Below are positions 10,419 to 22,811 of a stretch of DNA of 64,000 bases, piece by piece. The stretch spans positions 337,359-401,358 of the forward strand of contig JASKOT010000016.1 in assembly GCA_032158125.1 (NCBI GenBank). The letters run 5' to 3'. Made by a program: the position numbers and the translations under genes. This DNA is from Papiliotrema nemorosa (Eukaryota > Basidiomycota > Tremellomycetes > Tremellales > Rhynchogastremaceae). The notes beneath the pieces are model-generated. The model did no database searches, was not told the origin of the DNA, and saw only the letters and a program-made list of their open reading frames with translations. Each line of letters starts with the position of its first letter. Positions within the stretch are counted from its first letter, which is position 1.

Positions 10419-12277
10419 TCAGACCAAAGCGTGAACCGTATGGATAACATCTTCCTTCTTCTCCCCGTCCACGGGAAGCTCTCCCTCATGCTCATGACCA
10501 TCTGGTAGAGCATAGACCTCATCCACCATATCCTCGTACGGTCGCTGACAATCCTCCTGACCCGGTACCTTCCAGACGAGACACATCGCCCAGTATGACA
10601 ATCCCCCAAAGAGGAACGATAAGAGCCATCCGAGGTAGAATAGCCGCGTGGCGGGTACAGAAACCTTGACGGTACCAAAAGACCCAATGAAACCCGGAAG
10701 AGGGACGACGAAGCCAATGATGAAAGCCACGATAGCTCGGATATTGAAGCCACTGAAGAAGTAGTACTTTGAGTCTGGAGAGGTTGAGTACATGGCGGCG
10801 ATGTCGAGATTACCACGCCGAATGAAGAAATAGTCGACAAGCATGATGCTCACCACTGACCCTTGGAAGATCGAGTATCCCCCCAGGAAATTGAGGAAAG
10901 TCGGAGCGGAGGTGAGGATATGCCAGGGGGTGATAGCGAATCCGAGCAATAGGCAGAGGAATTGACCTCGAATGATGTTGATGTATTTCGGGACCAGGCA
11001 GGTGACATCGGCAGCAAAGGGAACGATGTTACAGGCAATAGATGTTCCCAAGGTCGCAAAGGTGAAAGACAGTGCGACGAAGAAGCATCCAGCTCGAGAT
11101 TTCGAGCTGTAAGAGTTGTCCAGGATACCGTTCAATAGCGCGTAGGGGTTCCAGTAAGCCTCACCCCACATGTTCGCGACCGCAGAGGTGGTGATGCAGC
11201 CGAATGCGGCGCAAATGATCGCCAAAGGAAGGCCAAATAGCTGACCGATCAACTGAGCTTTGAGAGATTTAGAGTATCGAGCGATATCCGGGACGGTGAC
11301 CAGCAGGGCAGAGTTGGAGCCCATGACCGAGTTGAACTGCGCAATGATGGAAAATGCGTAGACGATTGTACTTGTACTCGCAGATGTCGAGACTTCGATG
11401 GCTCCAGATGAGACGCCTCCGTTGTTGGTGGTCGCCCAGATGACCAGACCCAGACCGGTTACGGGAAGGACCACAGCCTTGACGGTGAAGACTGATAGAT
11501 AAGCATCCAGACCATATTACCGTGTACCGACTCACGCCAGTGTATCTTTGTGGTGTGGATGAACATGAAGGGTATGGTCACCAGAAAGGCTAAAACGAAC
11601 CCGACTAGCTCTTGTCTGGACGCTTAGATGGAGCCCGTCGCAACAGTGCTCACGTTGTGATGGCTTGTGAAACTGGAATAGTGTTTTCGATTCTCGCCCA
11701 CGACGGGAAGATGCATCGCAGCATCACCGAGATGAATTGTCCCATGAAGTAGATCTGCACGCCGCCCTATTTATAAGCGAGATTGAAAGTAGTTTGACAT
11801 ACCCAGATGATTCCCAAGATCGCTCGGATAAGGACGAAGAAGTAATGACCCCATGTTCCGAAGGTAGCTCGTGCCAAGACCGGATATCCGACATGATAAC
11901 GAGCAGCAGCGACACCGTTGAGGGAGATGACGACCGCAGAGAGGATGTTTGCAAACAGGATAACGAGGAGCGCATTACCCACGGAGAGCTATCAAAGCTT
12001 AGCATAGCGTTAAGCGAGATTAGGGATATGGACTTACCCCTAAAACCACAAGCGAAGACCCTAACGACCAAGTAGTGATGTTCCAAGCCTCGGACCACCA
12101 ATAGGAGAAGTACGAGAGGAGGTTCCAGGTACGTCGCTCAGGCGGGGTGGGCACAAGATCTTCATTGATGAACCGATTGATCGACGAATCGAGAGTGATC
12201 GCTTGATGAAAGTTTGAAGGCGATGAAAAGGCGAACCGGACCTTGCGAGGGAACGACAAGTCTTGAGGAGGAGCCAT
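10419..12277 (-). CDS. NCS1-family nucleobase/allantoin/hydantoin permease
   Basis: Plasma-membrane cation symporter of the Fur/Dal4/FcyB superfamily, importing uracil, allantoin, purines or related rings. The N-tail includes INEDLVPTPPERRTW, then SYWWSEAWNITTWSLG (helix 1 signature). Next come VGYPVLARATFGTWG (helix 3 region), NSVMGSNSALLVTVPDIARY and a long last exon (10419-11474) with LLNGILDNSYSSKSRAGCF, LTSAPTFLNFLGGYSIFQGS and VDYFFIRRGNLDIAAMY, all family landmarks. About six introns, some 540 aa and 12 expected helices. ATG at 12275-12277 is preferred; another in-frame ATG is at 12284-12286. It is divergent from the hydrolase-SMP-30 gene, which suggests a shared promoter and a shared substrate route (inference). 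Confidence 0.9.
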
Positions 12278-12325
12278 ATTGCGCATTGTAAATATCTATC
12301 ATCGAGTCCTCCGTCTCATCAGTTG

Positions 12326-12332
12326 TTATATA
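12326..12332 (-). promoter_or_regulatory. TATA element of the NCS1 permease
   Basis: TATATAA on the minus strand, about 50 bp upstream of the permease ATG. Position and sequence fit a core promoter. Confidence 0.45.
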
Positions 12333-12747
12333 CATCGACGAGAAGAAAGCTGAGAGGATCAGCCGATAACATGAAGTGGGACGCCTTGACTGAATTGCCG
12401 GACCACCCCAAGGGTGAATCCCGCGAAAGGCAAATCTGCCCGTGGGCAATTGAGAAGCAAGGGCCAAGGACCCAGACAGCGGAACAGCCGTTGCCCGTAA
12501 GTTGCCTGATGCAAGCCCGACTGCCTCTATGGGCAAAACGGCTAAGACCGCGATAACTCGGTTTGGATCAGAGGAGAGGTTCCAGAGCAAGTTTAAGCCG
12601 TGCCGTATAGCCCACTGGCAGATTAACAGGCAGAGTATCTCCCTCCACCGCTTCAGTCATCCAGCGTACGTCTCTATGAATGCAGTGGATGGACACCTTG
12701 AAAGAACGATTCGATCTTGATTGTGACCATCGCCAGCATATCTCAAC
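12333..12747. other. Divergent intergenic region, permease / fusion gene
   Basis: About 415 bp shared upstream sequence with no supported gene. No clear TATA for the rightward gene was found and no repeats were seen. Confidence 0.5.
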
Positions 12748-15053
12748 ATGTCCATTGAGATTCATCCCCCTCTGCAGCCCATCCACTCCTCAGTCCTACC
12801 CAAGCTAGATGCTCAATACAGGGTGAGAACACTGTCTGATGCGTCCAGCGCTGATCGTATAGGAGTTCCACGAGAAGAATAATCTTCACACTCCGTACAT
12901 CCAAGATCTCAAGTGGAGCCCAAGCATTCGGAACGCCCCCACAGTTCCGGGCGGAGCGGGTGAGTTGCACTAGGGGCACTCGTCTCACAAGATAGCGCCC
13001 CTTCAGGTTGCCAAGATAGAAGACATTGACGTGGGGAACTTCAAGCTAAGAGTGTTCTACCCTAAGATATCGGCATCTACCCCTTTGCCAGTCTTCATAT
13101 GGTATCATGGAGGGGGAATGGTCCTGGGGAATATCAACTCCGAGAATGGGTTTTGCACAAGGGTGTGCAACTCGGCGCAGTGCGTGGTGGTGTCGGTGGA
13201 CTACCGCCTTGCACCGGAGCACCCATTCCCTGCAGGTCATGATGATGCGTGGGAAGGTAAGCCCAGCTTGGGTGATACACAGCTGAGAATGAGCGTTCTC
13301 CTACGTGTACGACCGTGGTGAATCGGAGCTCGGCGCCGACGTGACGAGGTTCGGTGTGGGCGGAAGCAGCTCAGGAGGTAATCTGGCGGCATACGTCTCG
13401 CAGCGCGCTGGATTGGAGGGGAAGAAGATCGATTTCGTGAGCACTGGCATCGCTTGGAATCTGACCTAGATTCTCATGATAGGTCGTCTTGTCTGTACCT
13501 GTCACGGATAGCACCGCCTCGAGCAGCTCCTACAAGTCTTGGGAGGAAAATCAGCACTGTCCAGGTCTCCCTGCTCCCAAGATGCTCTGGTGTGAGTGCT
13601 TGAAGTCCAGCTCAAAGCCGCAACTGATTCCAGATCGAGATCAGTACTTGCCAAATAAAGCAGACCGGGCCAAACCCGCAGCATCACCTATCCTCGCAAC
13701 CAACGACGCGTTTGCAAAATCGCCGAATCGAGTGCACATAGCAGTCGCCGAGCTTGACCTCCTGCGCTCCGAAGGCGAAGCGTACGCGGAGCAGCTACGA
13801 TCCAGCGGCAAAGACGTCACGCTGAAGGTCTATCCAGGCGTTCCCCATCTCATCCAAGCCATGGATGGTGTTGTCGATGCGGGTCGACTGCTAGCCAGGG
13901 ATTTATGTCGAGAAGTGGCCGGGAACTTCGGGAGACACCCTCAAGATGTCTCAATCATGGTGAGCTCGCCGATTGAGAGCTTTCACTGACTGCTTTAGGA
14001 CTTATATCCAGACGGTTTCGAGGTCGAGGTGCCACAAATCGCAGGCTCGCCCGTCTGGCACAAGCTTGACAACCCGATGGTTCTAGGGGAGGCCCCAATT
14101 TATCGAGCCAGCGATAAAACTCTACATTATGTCGACTGCCTCCATGATCCCGCCGAGCTACATATTCTACAGCTCGATGAGAAAGGGGACGCAGTGGGAC
14201 AGCCGCGGATCCTATCGCTATCCGATTCAGTCACTGTACAGTTCTTCCGAGAAAACAAGCCCGGATACATCTGTGCCTACTTTCAAGGTGTCGCATTCAT
14301 GGATGAGCAGACAGGAGAGCTGGAGGTGATCAAAGAGATCATCCCGACCGAAGATCGAGAAATCAGACGTTTCAACGATGGAGGGGTAGACTGCCAAGGT
14401 CGATTCTGGCTGGCCGAGATTGATCGTAAAGCACTCTCGTATGGGCCTGGAAAATGTCCTCCCGAACACGGCAAACCTCTTGGTCGACTTTGGCGATTTG
14501 ATCCAGACGGATCGCTGCATCTGATGGAGGATGGTCTAATGTGCGGCAACGGTTTGGCGTGGTCTCCTGACAACAAGACCAGTAAGCCTCCCGGTCAGTC
14601 GAGTAGAATGTGGCTGACTGCCTGTGTACCTAAACGACAGTGTTGCAGGACTTATCTTCGCCTACGACTTTGACATTCCGACCGGTGCATTGAGCAACAA
14701 GCGAATCTTCATCGACCGTCGAGAATTTGGCGGAGAACCTGATGGCATGGTGTGCGAGTAGGTCACCGGCCGTGGTGTCTGCTGATGCCAGTGTCGAGGG
14801 TAACCTGTGGATCGCAATGTGGGGCTCGTACCGTGTCATGGTGTACGACGCCTCGGGCAAGCATACCAAGGATATCGTGTTCCCCGCCAAACGTATGGCT
14901 TGTACTGCATGGGGAGGACCAGACTATGATACGCTCTACATAGTCACCGCTACCGATAACTCTCCCAGTCGAAAAGAGGGGGACCAAGGGGGACATCTGT
15001 TCAAACATCACGTTGGTATCGAAGGTTTACCCAAGTACGCGTTCAAGGGGTAA
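12748..15053 (+). CDS. Predicted fusion: alpha/beta-hydrolase (HSL-type esterase) + SMP-30/gluconolactonase
   Basis: Two catalytic domains in one apparent reading. Domain 1 (about residues 1-330) is a hormone-sensitive-lipase-type esterase: oxyanion YHGGGMVLG, VDYRLAPEHPFPAG, nucleophile in GVGGSSSGG, Asp in AELDLLRSEG, His in GVPHLI; the triad is complete. Domain 2 is an SMP-30 beta-propeller lactonase/esterase: metal ligands Glu in MVLGEAPIY, Asn in MCGNGLAWSPDN and Asp in GGEPDG, plus RRFNDGGVDCQGRFW and EGNLWIAMWGS. The join is a canonical intron at about 13960-13999 (GTGAGC, CTGAC, TTTAG) linking DVSIM to DLYPDGFEVEV in phase 0. Domain 2 has no ATG of its own except the last codon before that intron. 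Alternative: two overlapping genes, with the hydrolase reading through to TGA at 13987-13989. Probably hydrolyses an imported ester or lactone; cytosolic, no signal peptide. Confidence 0.75.
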
Positions 15054-15785
15054 AAATGGCGTGTTTCCCACTGAATGACATATGTATCACGGTACGCGAT
15101 GCTCCTTCATCGTCTCCAAAGCTCCCATCAACAGTATCGAAAGCCCGGAGCTGTGCAGCGATGTTGGATAGGATTGCTACAAGTTATCATGGGCCCGTTG
15201 AATAGGAGACCCTTTCAGTGGCGACTTGTCTCTACCGCCAGTACAGTGCGTTTCCCATCGCGAAGTGACTGGTCGCATGCCCATCGTGCGTCTTGACAAG
15301 CTGGGACTCTTCATGCTGTAGTTATACATCAGCTCCCAAGCTGAATGGGCCGAGGCAGAGAGATCGACAGGTGTGCTGTGGTCGGTGTTGACGGGTCACG
15401 TGACTTAACTCGACTCACTTGTCGCACAGTCTTCCGTTGCGAGCACTCGCACTGATACTCTTTGCACACACCTACTGGCTACTGTAGCTTCATTGAGCGG
15501 GCACCTTTTCTTCCTCAGACCATAGTATTCGCCGAGTCTGCAATGGCTGTCACAACTGCGCTCAACGGATCATTGTGCGCCGATGCCTATTCTGGTCACA
15601 ACCCAAAGAAATATGCCGACGCGATCGTCCACATGACAACACAACTTTCGACGTGATGCTCGCCGTTTTGACCGATATGACGAGCACTGTACCAACTATG
15701 GACTTGTCAATAATACATCGTTCGTCCAGCGCAGAGCATCCGTCAGAGGTGAACAGCGTTGTTTTACAACCACGATTGAGCAGCG
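15054..15785. other. Intergenic: upstream region of alpha-mannosidase
   Basis: 732 bp without a supported gene; small open frames here lack domain features. It contains the CACGTG palindrome at 15395-15404. An in-frame TGA lies 7-9 bp before the mannosidase ATG. Confidence 0.55.
15395..15404. promoter_or_regulatory. 10-bp E-box palindrome GTCACGTGAC
   Basis: Perfect palindrome with a CACGTG core, about 380 bp before the ATG of the vacuolar alpha-mannosidase. CACGTG is bound by bHLH proteins (Cbf1/Pho4 type in yeasts). The ten bases equal the animal lysosomal CLEAR motif. Function here is inferred. Confidence 0.5.
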
Positions 15786-18700
15786 ATGTGCGGCCGTGAT
15801 CTCCCTGCCTATCCCCATACCTCGGAGAGGGCAAATCATCCGTTGATTCCCAATATTGTATGCCTGTCAGCTTTATTCGAGCTAATGCGCAGACTCGGAC
15901 CCGAATTGCCCAGTTCTTCAACCACGATTACGCCTCGCAACACGTAGCCCGTCTTAGAGATCGAGCCAGATTTGGTGCCCCCGATCATGTCAGGTTGACA
16001 TGCTGGTCGGCACCGGGGATGGATAAGCCCACTTTCGTGGAAGGATGTCGAGGCTTGCGAGGGGAATCCGCCAGAGAAATCGCGGTTGGACATCAGTTTG
16101 GACCTTCTTGGAGCAATCATTGGGTCAAAGTAGAAATTATCATTCCTGAAGAGTTTGCCAAGAGCGGTCAGGAAGTACTTTGTAAGTCCCTCTCCCATGA
16201 AGTAGCTGATAAAAAAGTCGAGTTTGACTGCTCAGGGGAAGCGCTCATTTTGTCGGAAGAAGGACACGCTCTTCACGGATTGACGGGTACACCTGCCAAT
16301 CTTGGAGATGATCAGGACTTTAGGAGAACAGAACATGTCATCCCAAAAGACGCTGTGCAAGTAGGGAAATATACCGTGTACATCGAGGTATCGTGCAATG
16401 GGCTGTTCGGCGCAGGGCGAGGCGGTATGACGCTTGACTTGCCCGACGTGAGTGTCTTTTCTCTCTTAGATCCAAGCTGACTCCCAGATGGAACTTACTT
16501 TTCCTCTGCTATGCGCCGACGTCGTCTTGCCCGACATTGACATACGAGCTATGCAGGTCGATTTTCGAATGCTCCGACAGATCTCCGCGTCCACTCAGAA
16601 CCAAGCGAGCGATCTTCCACGTCGTGCGATGAAAGCCGCCAATGAGATGATGAATGCTTGGCATCGAGTGCCAGGTGACGAAGAAGATCGTGACTTGTTG
16701 AAGCCAGTGGTGGTCGAGTGCAGGAGAATCGGTTGGGAGGTACTTGGCTCCTTGACCGACGAGGATCGAGCAAACCTCTGTCCCAGTCTCGATGACCCAC
16801 AGCCGGCGGAGATCTGGGCAATTGGCCATTGTCATATCGATACTGCCTGGCTATGGCGATACACGCAGACACAGCAGAAGGTGGTCCGGTCATGGACGAC
16901 GCAGTGTGACCTGATGGATCGCTGGGCCAACCACCAATTCGCGGCTTCATCTGCGCAACAATACCTATGGCTTGAACAGCTCTATCCCGAGTCTTTTGAC
17001 CGGATCAAAAAGTACGTTGGGGACAATAGGTTTCACCCGGTTGGAGGTGCATGGCTTGAACACGACTCGAATTTGCCATCAGGAGAGAGCCTCGTTCGGC
17101 AATATCTGTATGGACAACGATTTTTCAAGTCTCGCTTTGGCGAGTATTGTAGAGAAGCATGGCTTCCCGATTCGTTCGGATACTCCAGTCAGCTCCCCCA
17201 GATCCTGCGGTCAGCCGGATTGCAATACTTTTTCACGCAAAAGGTGGGAGTCGTCCAGGCGGATGAGCTGATCTTTCAGTTGTCGTGGAACAATATCAAC
17301 GTCTTTCCCTATACTACGTTCAACTGGGTCGGTCTAGATGGTTCACAGGTTCTTGCTCATCTGGCCCCATCCGACACCTATAATGCGCAGTGTAACTTGT
17401 AAGAGCGCAGCTGCATGTTGAGATGCAGACTAACGCGCAGTGATGAGCTAGAGATGGGTATCTACAATAACAAGAATATCGCCGATGTCCAACAGAGCTT
17501 GATGCTCTATGGCAACGGCGACGGTGGAGGCGGTCCAACACCGGAGCACATTGAAAAGGTAGGAGATTCATTGCGTCACGCTCACATCCCAGCTCGAGCG
17601 ACTAAGCTCCCTTGCCAAGAAGGACCGGAATGTCCCATCCATCAAGATTGGAAAACCTGTGGACTTCTTTGACAGTCTCCTCCGTGCGACCGAGGGTGGT
17701 CGCACTCTGCCCACCTGGCGCGGAGAGTTGTATCTCGAATTTCACCGAGGAGTTCGTCGACTCTGCCTCTGATTGTGCGGCTTCTAACGTGATTAGACCT
17801 ATACCACCCAGGCTGGGATCAAGGAGGGCAACAAGACGATGGAGAGACTGTTGCGCGATTTGGAATACTTTGCTACGCTTGCGACATTGAAAGGCGGCAA
17901 TTATCAGTACCCTCGGTAGGTCTAGTGGCTTATCGGGTCTGACCTGATTAGGGAAGAGCTGCGAGACATGTGGCAGGACACTCTGCTCAACCAATTCCAT
18001 GACGTACTTCCCGGTAGTGTCATCTCTCTCGTCGTCCAGGACGCCCTCGAAATCTATCGAAAGCGTACCAGGCAGGCTCGTCAGCTTATCGAAGCTGCTC
18101 TGTTGGACCTGTATCCAGCATCCCAAGCTGTAAATCAATTCTCGACCGGTCAAGATGTTATTGCGATTGATCCACTGCGAGGCAGTCGAACGGGAGCTGT
18201 ATATTTAGGGGATGGTGTGTTGCGACTGAGAGATGGCACCGTCGACGAAGACGCGTCTCTTCTGACCTCTTCTGTCACCATGGAGGACAACACTGCCACG
18301 CTTGAGAACGAACAGCTTAGAATGAGCATTTCGAACGGACGAATATCCTCTGTTTTCGACAAGAGAATCGACCGCGAACTCATCAAGGCTGGTCCAGGTG
18401 CCGAATCTGGTGGCTTGAATCTATACGAGGATATACCGCTCGAATGGGACGCCTGGGATGTGGAAATCTACCACCTCCAGTCTTACCAGGAGCTTCTGTT
18501 CAACAAGGTCGAGAAAATCTCATTGCCCGGGTTCGTCGGAATCAAATCCACGGCGTACTTCGGTAAAAGCATCGCGGAACTCACAGTGAGCTGCCTCGTA
18601 AACTCATGGGCGACAGCTGAGCATTCAGTTCTCCCTCGATTCTTCTTCCAGTGACTCGAGCTGCTCGTTCATCCGCATTCAAGCTCGATTTGACTGGCAC

Positions 18701-19586
18701 GAAGAACACAAATGCCTGAAGTGTGAGTTATCAGTCATCAGTCTCATTCTTTGGTCCTTACGTCGCGATTGACTCTTAGTCGTGCTGCCACTGGACATCC
18801 ATTCGGCTAGCGCAACCTACGGGACCCAGTTTGGTATCATCTCACGCCCCACGCACCGCAATACTTCCCATGAGTGGGCCAAATTCGAAGTCTGTGGACA
18901 CATGTTTGGTGACCTTAGTGAGCCGGGATACGGTGTTGCCTTGGTCTCAGCCTGGAAGTACGGGTATGCAATCGAAGGCAATGTTGCAAGGTGCGTCTGA
19001 CGTGCTCGGCGTGGGCATGTCTGCTCTTGCTGATCATACAGGCTCACCCTGCTACGAGCACCGATGTCTCCCGACCCAACCGCCGATCGAGGGAAACATC
19101 AATTCGATTTGGCCATCATGCCTCATACGGGATTTTTCGAAGATAGCCATGTGTATCAGAGTGCGCTGGAGTTTTGCAACCCGGTTTATGGTGTGTCTGA
19201 CAGTTGATCTCTACTTATGATAGTGCGAACGACCTCGCCCCATGCGCCAGTACTGCCGAAGTTTGCAGTGTCTCAAAGATCCGGTGGTCGAATCATCCTT
19301 GAAACAATCAAGCTTGCGGAAGATTCGAACGACTTGATTCTTCGTATATACGAAGCAATGGGCGGTCGCACCAAAGGACAATTGACTGTGTGGGTTTCTA
19401 ATGGGATTATGCAGAGAGCGCAAAACTGATAGCATCAGCCAAGGTGTTCCGGTAAGCTCTGCGCAATACGTGGACATCCTAGAGCGCCCGGTCGGCGAGG
19501 CGTCGGCGCACAAAACCGCTGGAGGGGTGGCTGTAGACCTTGATCTTCGTGGTTTTGAAATTCGAACATTGAAATTGACCATCTAG
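15786..19586 (+). CDS. AMS1: GH38 alpha-mannosidase (vacuolar Ams1 type)
   Basis: Retaining exo-alpha-mannosidase that trims free oligosaccharides and N-glycans, in yeasts delivered to the vacuole by the Cvt/autophagy route. Exon 1 starts at ATG 15786 (MCGRDLPAYPHTSERANH), directly after an in-frame TGA, and joins across a 35-nt intron (15857-15891) to TRTRIAQFFNH, matching the family's N-terminus. The GH38 core has IGHCHIDTAWLWRY (zinc His and Asp), the nucleophile Asp in REAWLPDSFGYSSQLPQIL, FTQKVG, WVGLDGSQVLAH and, later, LLNQFHDVLPGS. The C-terminal beta domains run to TLKLTI, TAG at 19584. A dozen or so introns; about 1,080 aa, the usual size. There is no signal peptide, as expected for Ams1. 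Symbol given by family resemblance. Confidence 0.92.
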
Positions 19587-20164
19587 TCGTTGCCAAAATA
19601 ATGCACCGATGTCAGTCCAGTCTGGGAGCATTTCGAGTATTCTGGTACTTTTTTTGGTTGAGCCCGCTCACACAGGTGACAGTGAAGTTGCCGGGCGCGA
19701 GACACGCCGGGAGGCGCTTCCGCCACGTACTATAACTTGCTGTACGAGTTGACTATTTTCGGCCCGACCTTACCTTCATTCTTGCAGAATTGCATCGATG
19801 CGCAGACAGTGACAGTGACCGGTCAAAACCCGGTGATATCGACGGACCAAGACATGTGGTAGATCCATCGGTCGGTTGCTGTATCTACCGATCATCGCGT
19901 TATCATTCTATTCTAGGAAGCGCTAGTTCAAATTGTCCGACAATGGTGATCTGCAGGAGACATACTGGTAAATGACCCGGAACAGAGTCATTTTCAGCTA
20001 CGGCGTAAACGGCGGCAGCGACAGGAGGATCATGTGCCATTCGCTGCCTCTAATTGGAGGACGGTAGGTCACGGGGGTCCACCGAGTGTCAAATATATGT
20101 AAGTCAGACGGTGGGGCAACGAAAGGTCCCCCAACGGCCCCGTAAGGACTGGTAATTCGGCACC
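19587..20164. other. Intergenic: mannosidase 3' end and Atg22-like promoter
   Basis: 578 bp with no supported gene. An AT-rich stretch AAATATATG at about 20091-20099 lies some 70 bp before the next ATG and may be its TATA element. Confidence 0.5.
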
Positions 20165-22379
20165 ATGTCGACCGCACACGATCAGATCCACGTTTTCGCT
20201 CAAGACAATCGACCTGTTGCTCCTGAGATTGAAGCCAAAGAAGACGTAATCGCCATCGAGAATGTTGTCGATGAAAAGCACACATTCACTCGACAAGATG
20301 AAGTCGGTGCTGCTCTCGTAGATCAACAGCATGCGATTCCGACCACCGGAGCGAGACAACTCACTTCGAAATGGGAGTATGCTTTCTACCTGATCTTCAA
20401 CTTTTCAAACAACGGAGCTCGTCAGTCCCCTCTGAATGTTGTAGAACATGACTCACAACTAGCCATTGGTGGCAATGGAGGTGCCCTTCGACAGGCTCTG
20501 CTCAGCTTGCAGTTCCCAAGCGGAATGGTCCCGTGGGCAGGTGGATTGATTCCAAGTGAGTATGCTGTATCGTGAAGGGGAATGTTTTCTGAATCGTCAG
20601 TGAATTCTATGCTGCTCAACATTACCGGTATTCTCTTCGCCATCCAGATGGTGATCCTCTTGACACTCGGCCCTTATGCAGACTACGGCAACTGGAGACC
20701 GTGGATCATGATCAGTGAGTATCAGGCTCCAGAGCAGGCACCATGTCTGACCACTTCAGTTTTCCAGGTGATACTGCAGGCCTGTCAATTCGCCATGTGT
20801 GGACTGAGCAAGCCCGGTCAGTGGGAAATTGCCCAGGCTCTCTATGTACTGGGGTCCATTTGTAAGCACACCAAATTGATGTGGGCCAGCCTGTTCTGAC
20901 AATCAGCGGCAAACGTCGTCGGTGCTTTCTATGCTGCGACATACCCTGGTCTGGTCCGAGATCTGCCCAAGGTTGTCCAATCGGAAGAAGACGTGCGAGC
21001 TGGTCGAAAATCGTGAGTCGGGTCACATACTTCATTCCACTCATTCCAGTCCCGAAGAGCACGCCAAATTAGACATGTATGAAAGAGCTCAACTCTACAA
21101 CCTGGTTCAAATTACCGGATCAGCTTGTGTCGTCGTCTTCTACGCCATTGCTGTTGGTATCGCCGCTAAGATTGGCTTCGACAATCAAGAGACTCTCATC
21201 AAGTCATATCGTGTACTCATGGCATACTTCGGGGTCATCACCGTACTTTGCACAACGCCATTCTTCATCGTCCAAAAGCATCGGCCTGGTCAGCAACTCC
21301 CAAAAGGTACCAAGATATGGACCGCCGGTCCAAAGCAGGTATGGTCAGCCATGAAGAGCGCTCGACACCTCAAGCATTGTATGCTCTACCTTGCTGCTTA
21401 CCTCCTCGTCTCCGAGAGTCAGTACCTGCGTTGTCCTCACGCCTCAGCGGGCTGATGTGCCAGCTTTTGGCACGTACTTCAACGTCACAGGTATTCTACA
21501 GAACGAGTAAGATTCCCAGCGCACTGTCTCTACCAACTGACTTGTCAGGATTATTAACTACTCTCCTACCATGCTCAACGTGTTTGCGCTCTGCAGTGAT
21601 CTGGGCGGGGGTTCCGGAACGGTCTTCATGTACTTCATGCAGAAGAGATACCGATTCTCCATCAAAAAGGCAGTGCTTTACGGTGGTATCATGACCCTGA
21701 TCCCGTGAGTCGGATCTTGCTGTGGTATCGGATGGGTCTGACGATGATCAGGAGTTTGTGGGGAGGTATCGGTTGTTTCACCGACAAAATTGGTTTCAAG
21801 CATGGTGCGTATAGATAGTCCCCCTGAGAACGAATACTCACTGGCAGTCTGGGAATTCTGGGTCGCCGCTTTCTGGAACGTGAGTCGCAATACCTCATTA
21901 GTGAAATCCACCAGCTCATCCGTTGCAGTTCCAGACCGCCGCTTGGGGAGCTTACTCCACTGCGATGATCTCCGAGGTCGTGCCAGCTCCCAAAGTCTAC
22001 ATGTTCTTCTCCCTCTTCAACTTGGTCTCGCAGACTTCAGGATTTATCGGCCCCTTTGTCTCTGCTGCCATTATCAAAGCTGCGGGCGGAAAGACAAACG
22101 TAGCTTATTGGTTCCTCCTCGGAATGGGATCAGTGAGTATGGCGTCTTGGATCAAAGACTAACCCAGCAGCTTGGTTGCGTGTGTATCTACTTTGTTGAC
22201 ACTGACAAGGCCAAGGTCGACATTGCCAAATGTCAGTCCCAAATTGCCGTGAAGGATTCTGATGGTCAGATCTCGAGCGAGAAGCAGCCGAGTTATACAC
22301 CACTGAACAGATGGCTGCTTCTGAAGCCATTCAAGCGCAAGTGAATGACGTCGAACTATCGGATCAGGCTCAACACTAG
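20165..22379 (+). CDS. Atg22-like vacuolar effluxer (MFS superfamily)
   Basis: Multi-spanning membrane protein of the Atg22 family; the yeast founder exports amino acids from the vacuole after autophagy. The N-tail is about 70 soluble residues, followed by SKWEYAFYLIFNFSNNGA, the typical family opening, then LTLGPYADYGNWRPWIMI, ANVVGAFYAATYPGLVRDLP, ITGSACVVVFYAIAVGIAA, a central loop, INYSPTMLNVFALCSDLGGG, WGAYSTAMISEVVPAPKVYM and SQTSGFIGPFVSAAII. About ten introns. The end depends on a short last intron (38 nt, about 22229-22266): with it the C-terminus reads LEREAAELYTTEQ to SDQAQH and stops at 22377-22379; without it a TGA comes at 22342. The spliced form looks natural. Being next to the vacuolar mannosidase may point to a shared vacuolar recycling role (inference). 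Confidence 0.8.
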
Positions 22380-22811
22380 GCGGATCTGGTGATGGATGGC
22401 GGGGCGTGTATACTTGCGTAGGGAGATATATCAGATCAGTCTAGGAAAGGTTAGCAAGGAAGCGGATTGGGAATGGATGGTGTCGAATGAGGGCTGTAGC
22501 GACATGATCATACCAAGCTCATCGCCAACTGTTGTGTTTATCCAATTGCTCTGCGAGTTCAGTGTTAGCAGCTCGACAGACCTTCAATCCATCCTTCTTG
22601 CGCGCACGACCGTCTCTAGTGTCAAGGAGGGCTGATGGCTGACTTGCATGTCGACATTGCACTTCCGAGCTACCTCGCGTCACCAATAGAGCCGATCTAT
22701 CGAAAACGAGAGTGCTTAATGTTTCGCAATTTCGACGCTCAATGTTTGCTACTTGATCGCCTGCCTGGGAGCGCGTGACAATATAGGCCGTTATGATCTA
22801 CCTTACATACA
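22380..22811. other. Convergent 3' intergenic region
   Basis: 432 bp between two convergent genes. Nothing recognisable seen. Confidence 0.5.

Noticed and set aside
20582..20899. Separate short gene inside the Atg22-like region
   Set aside because: It is an exon plus read-through intron of the Atg22-like gene.
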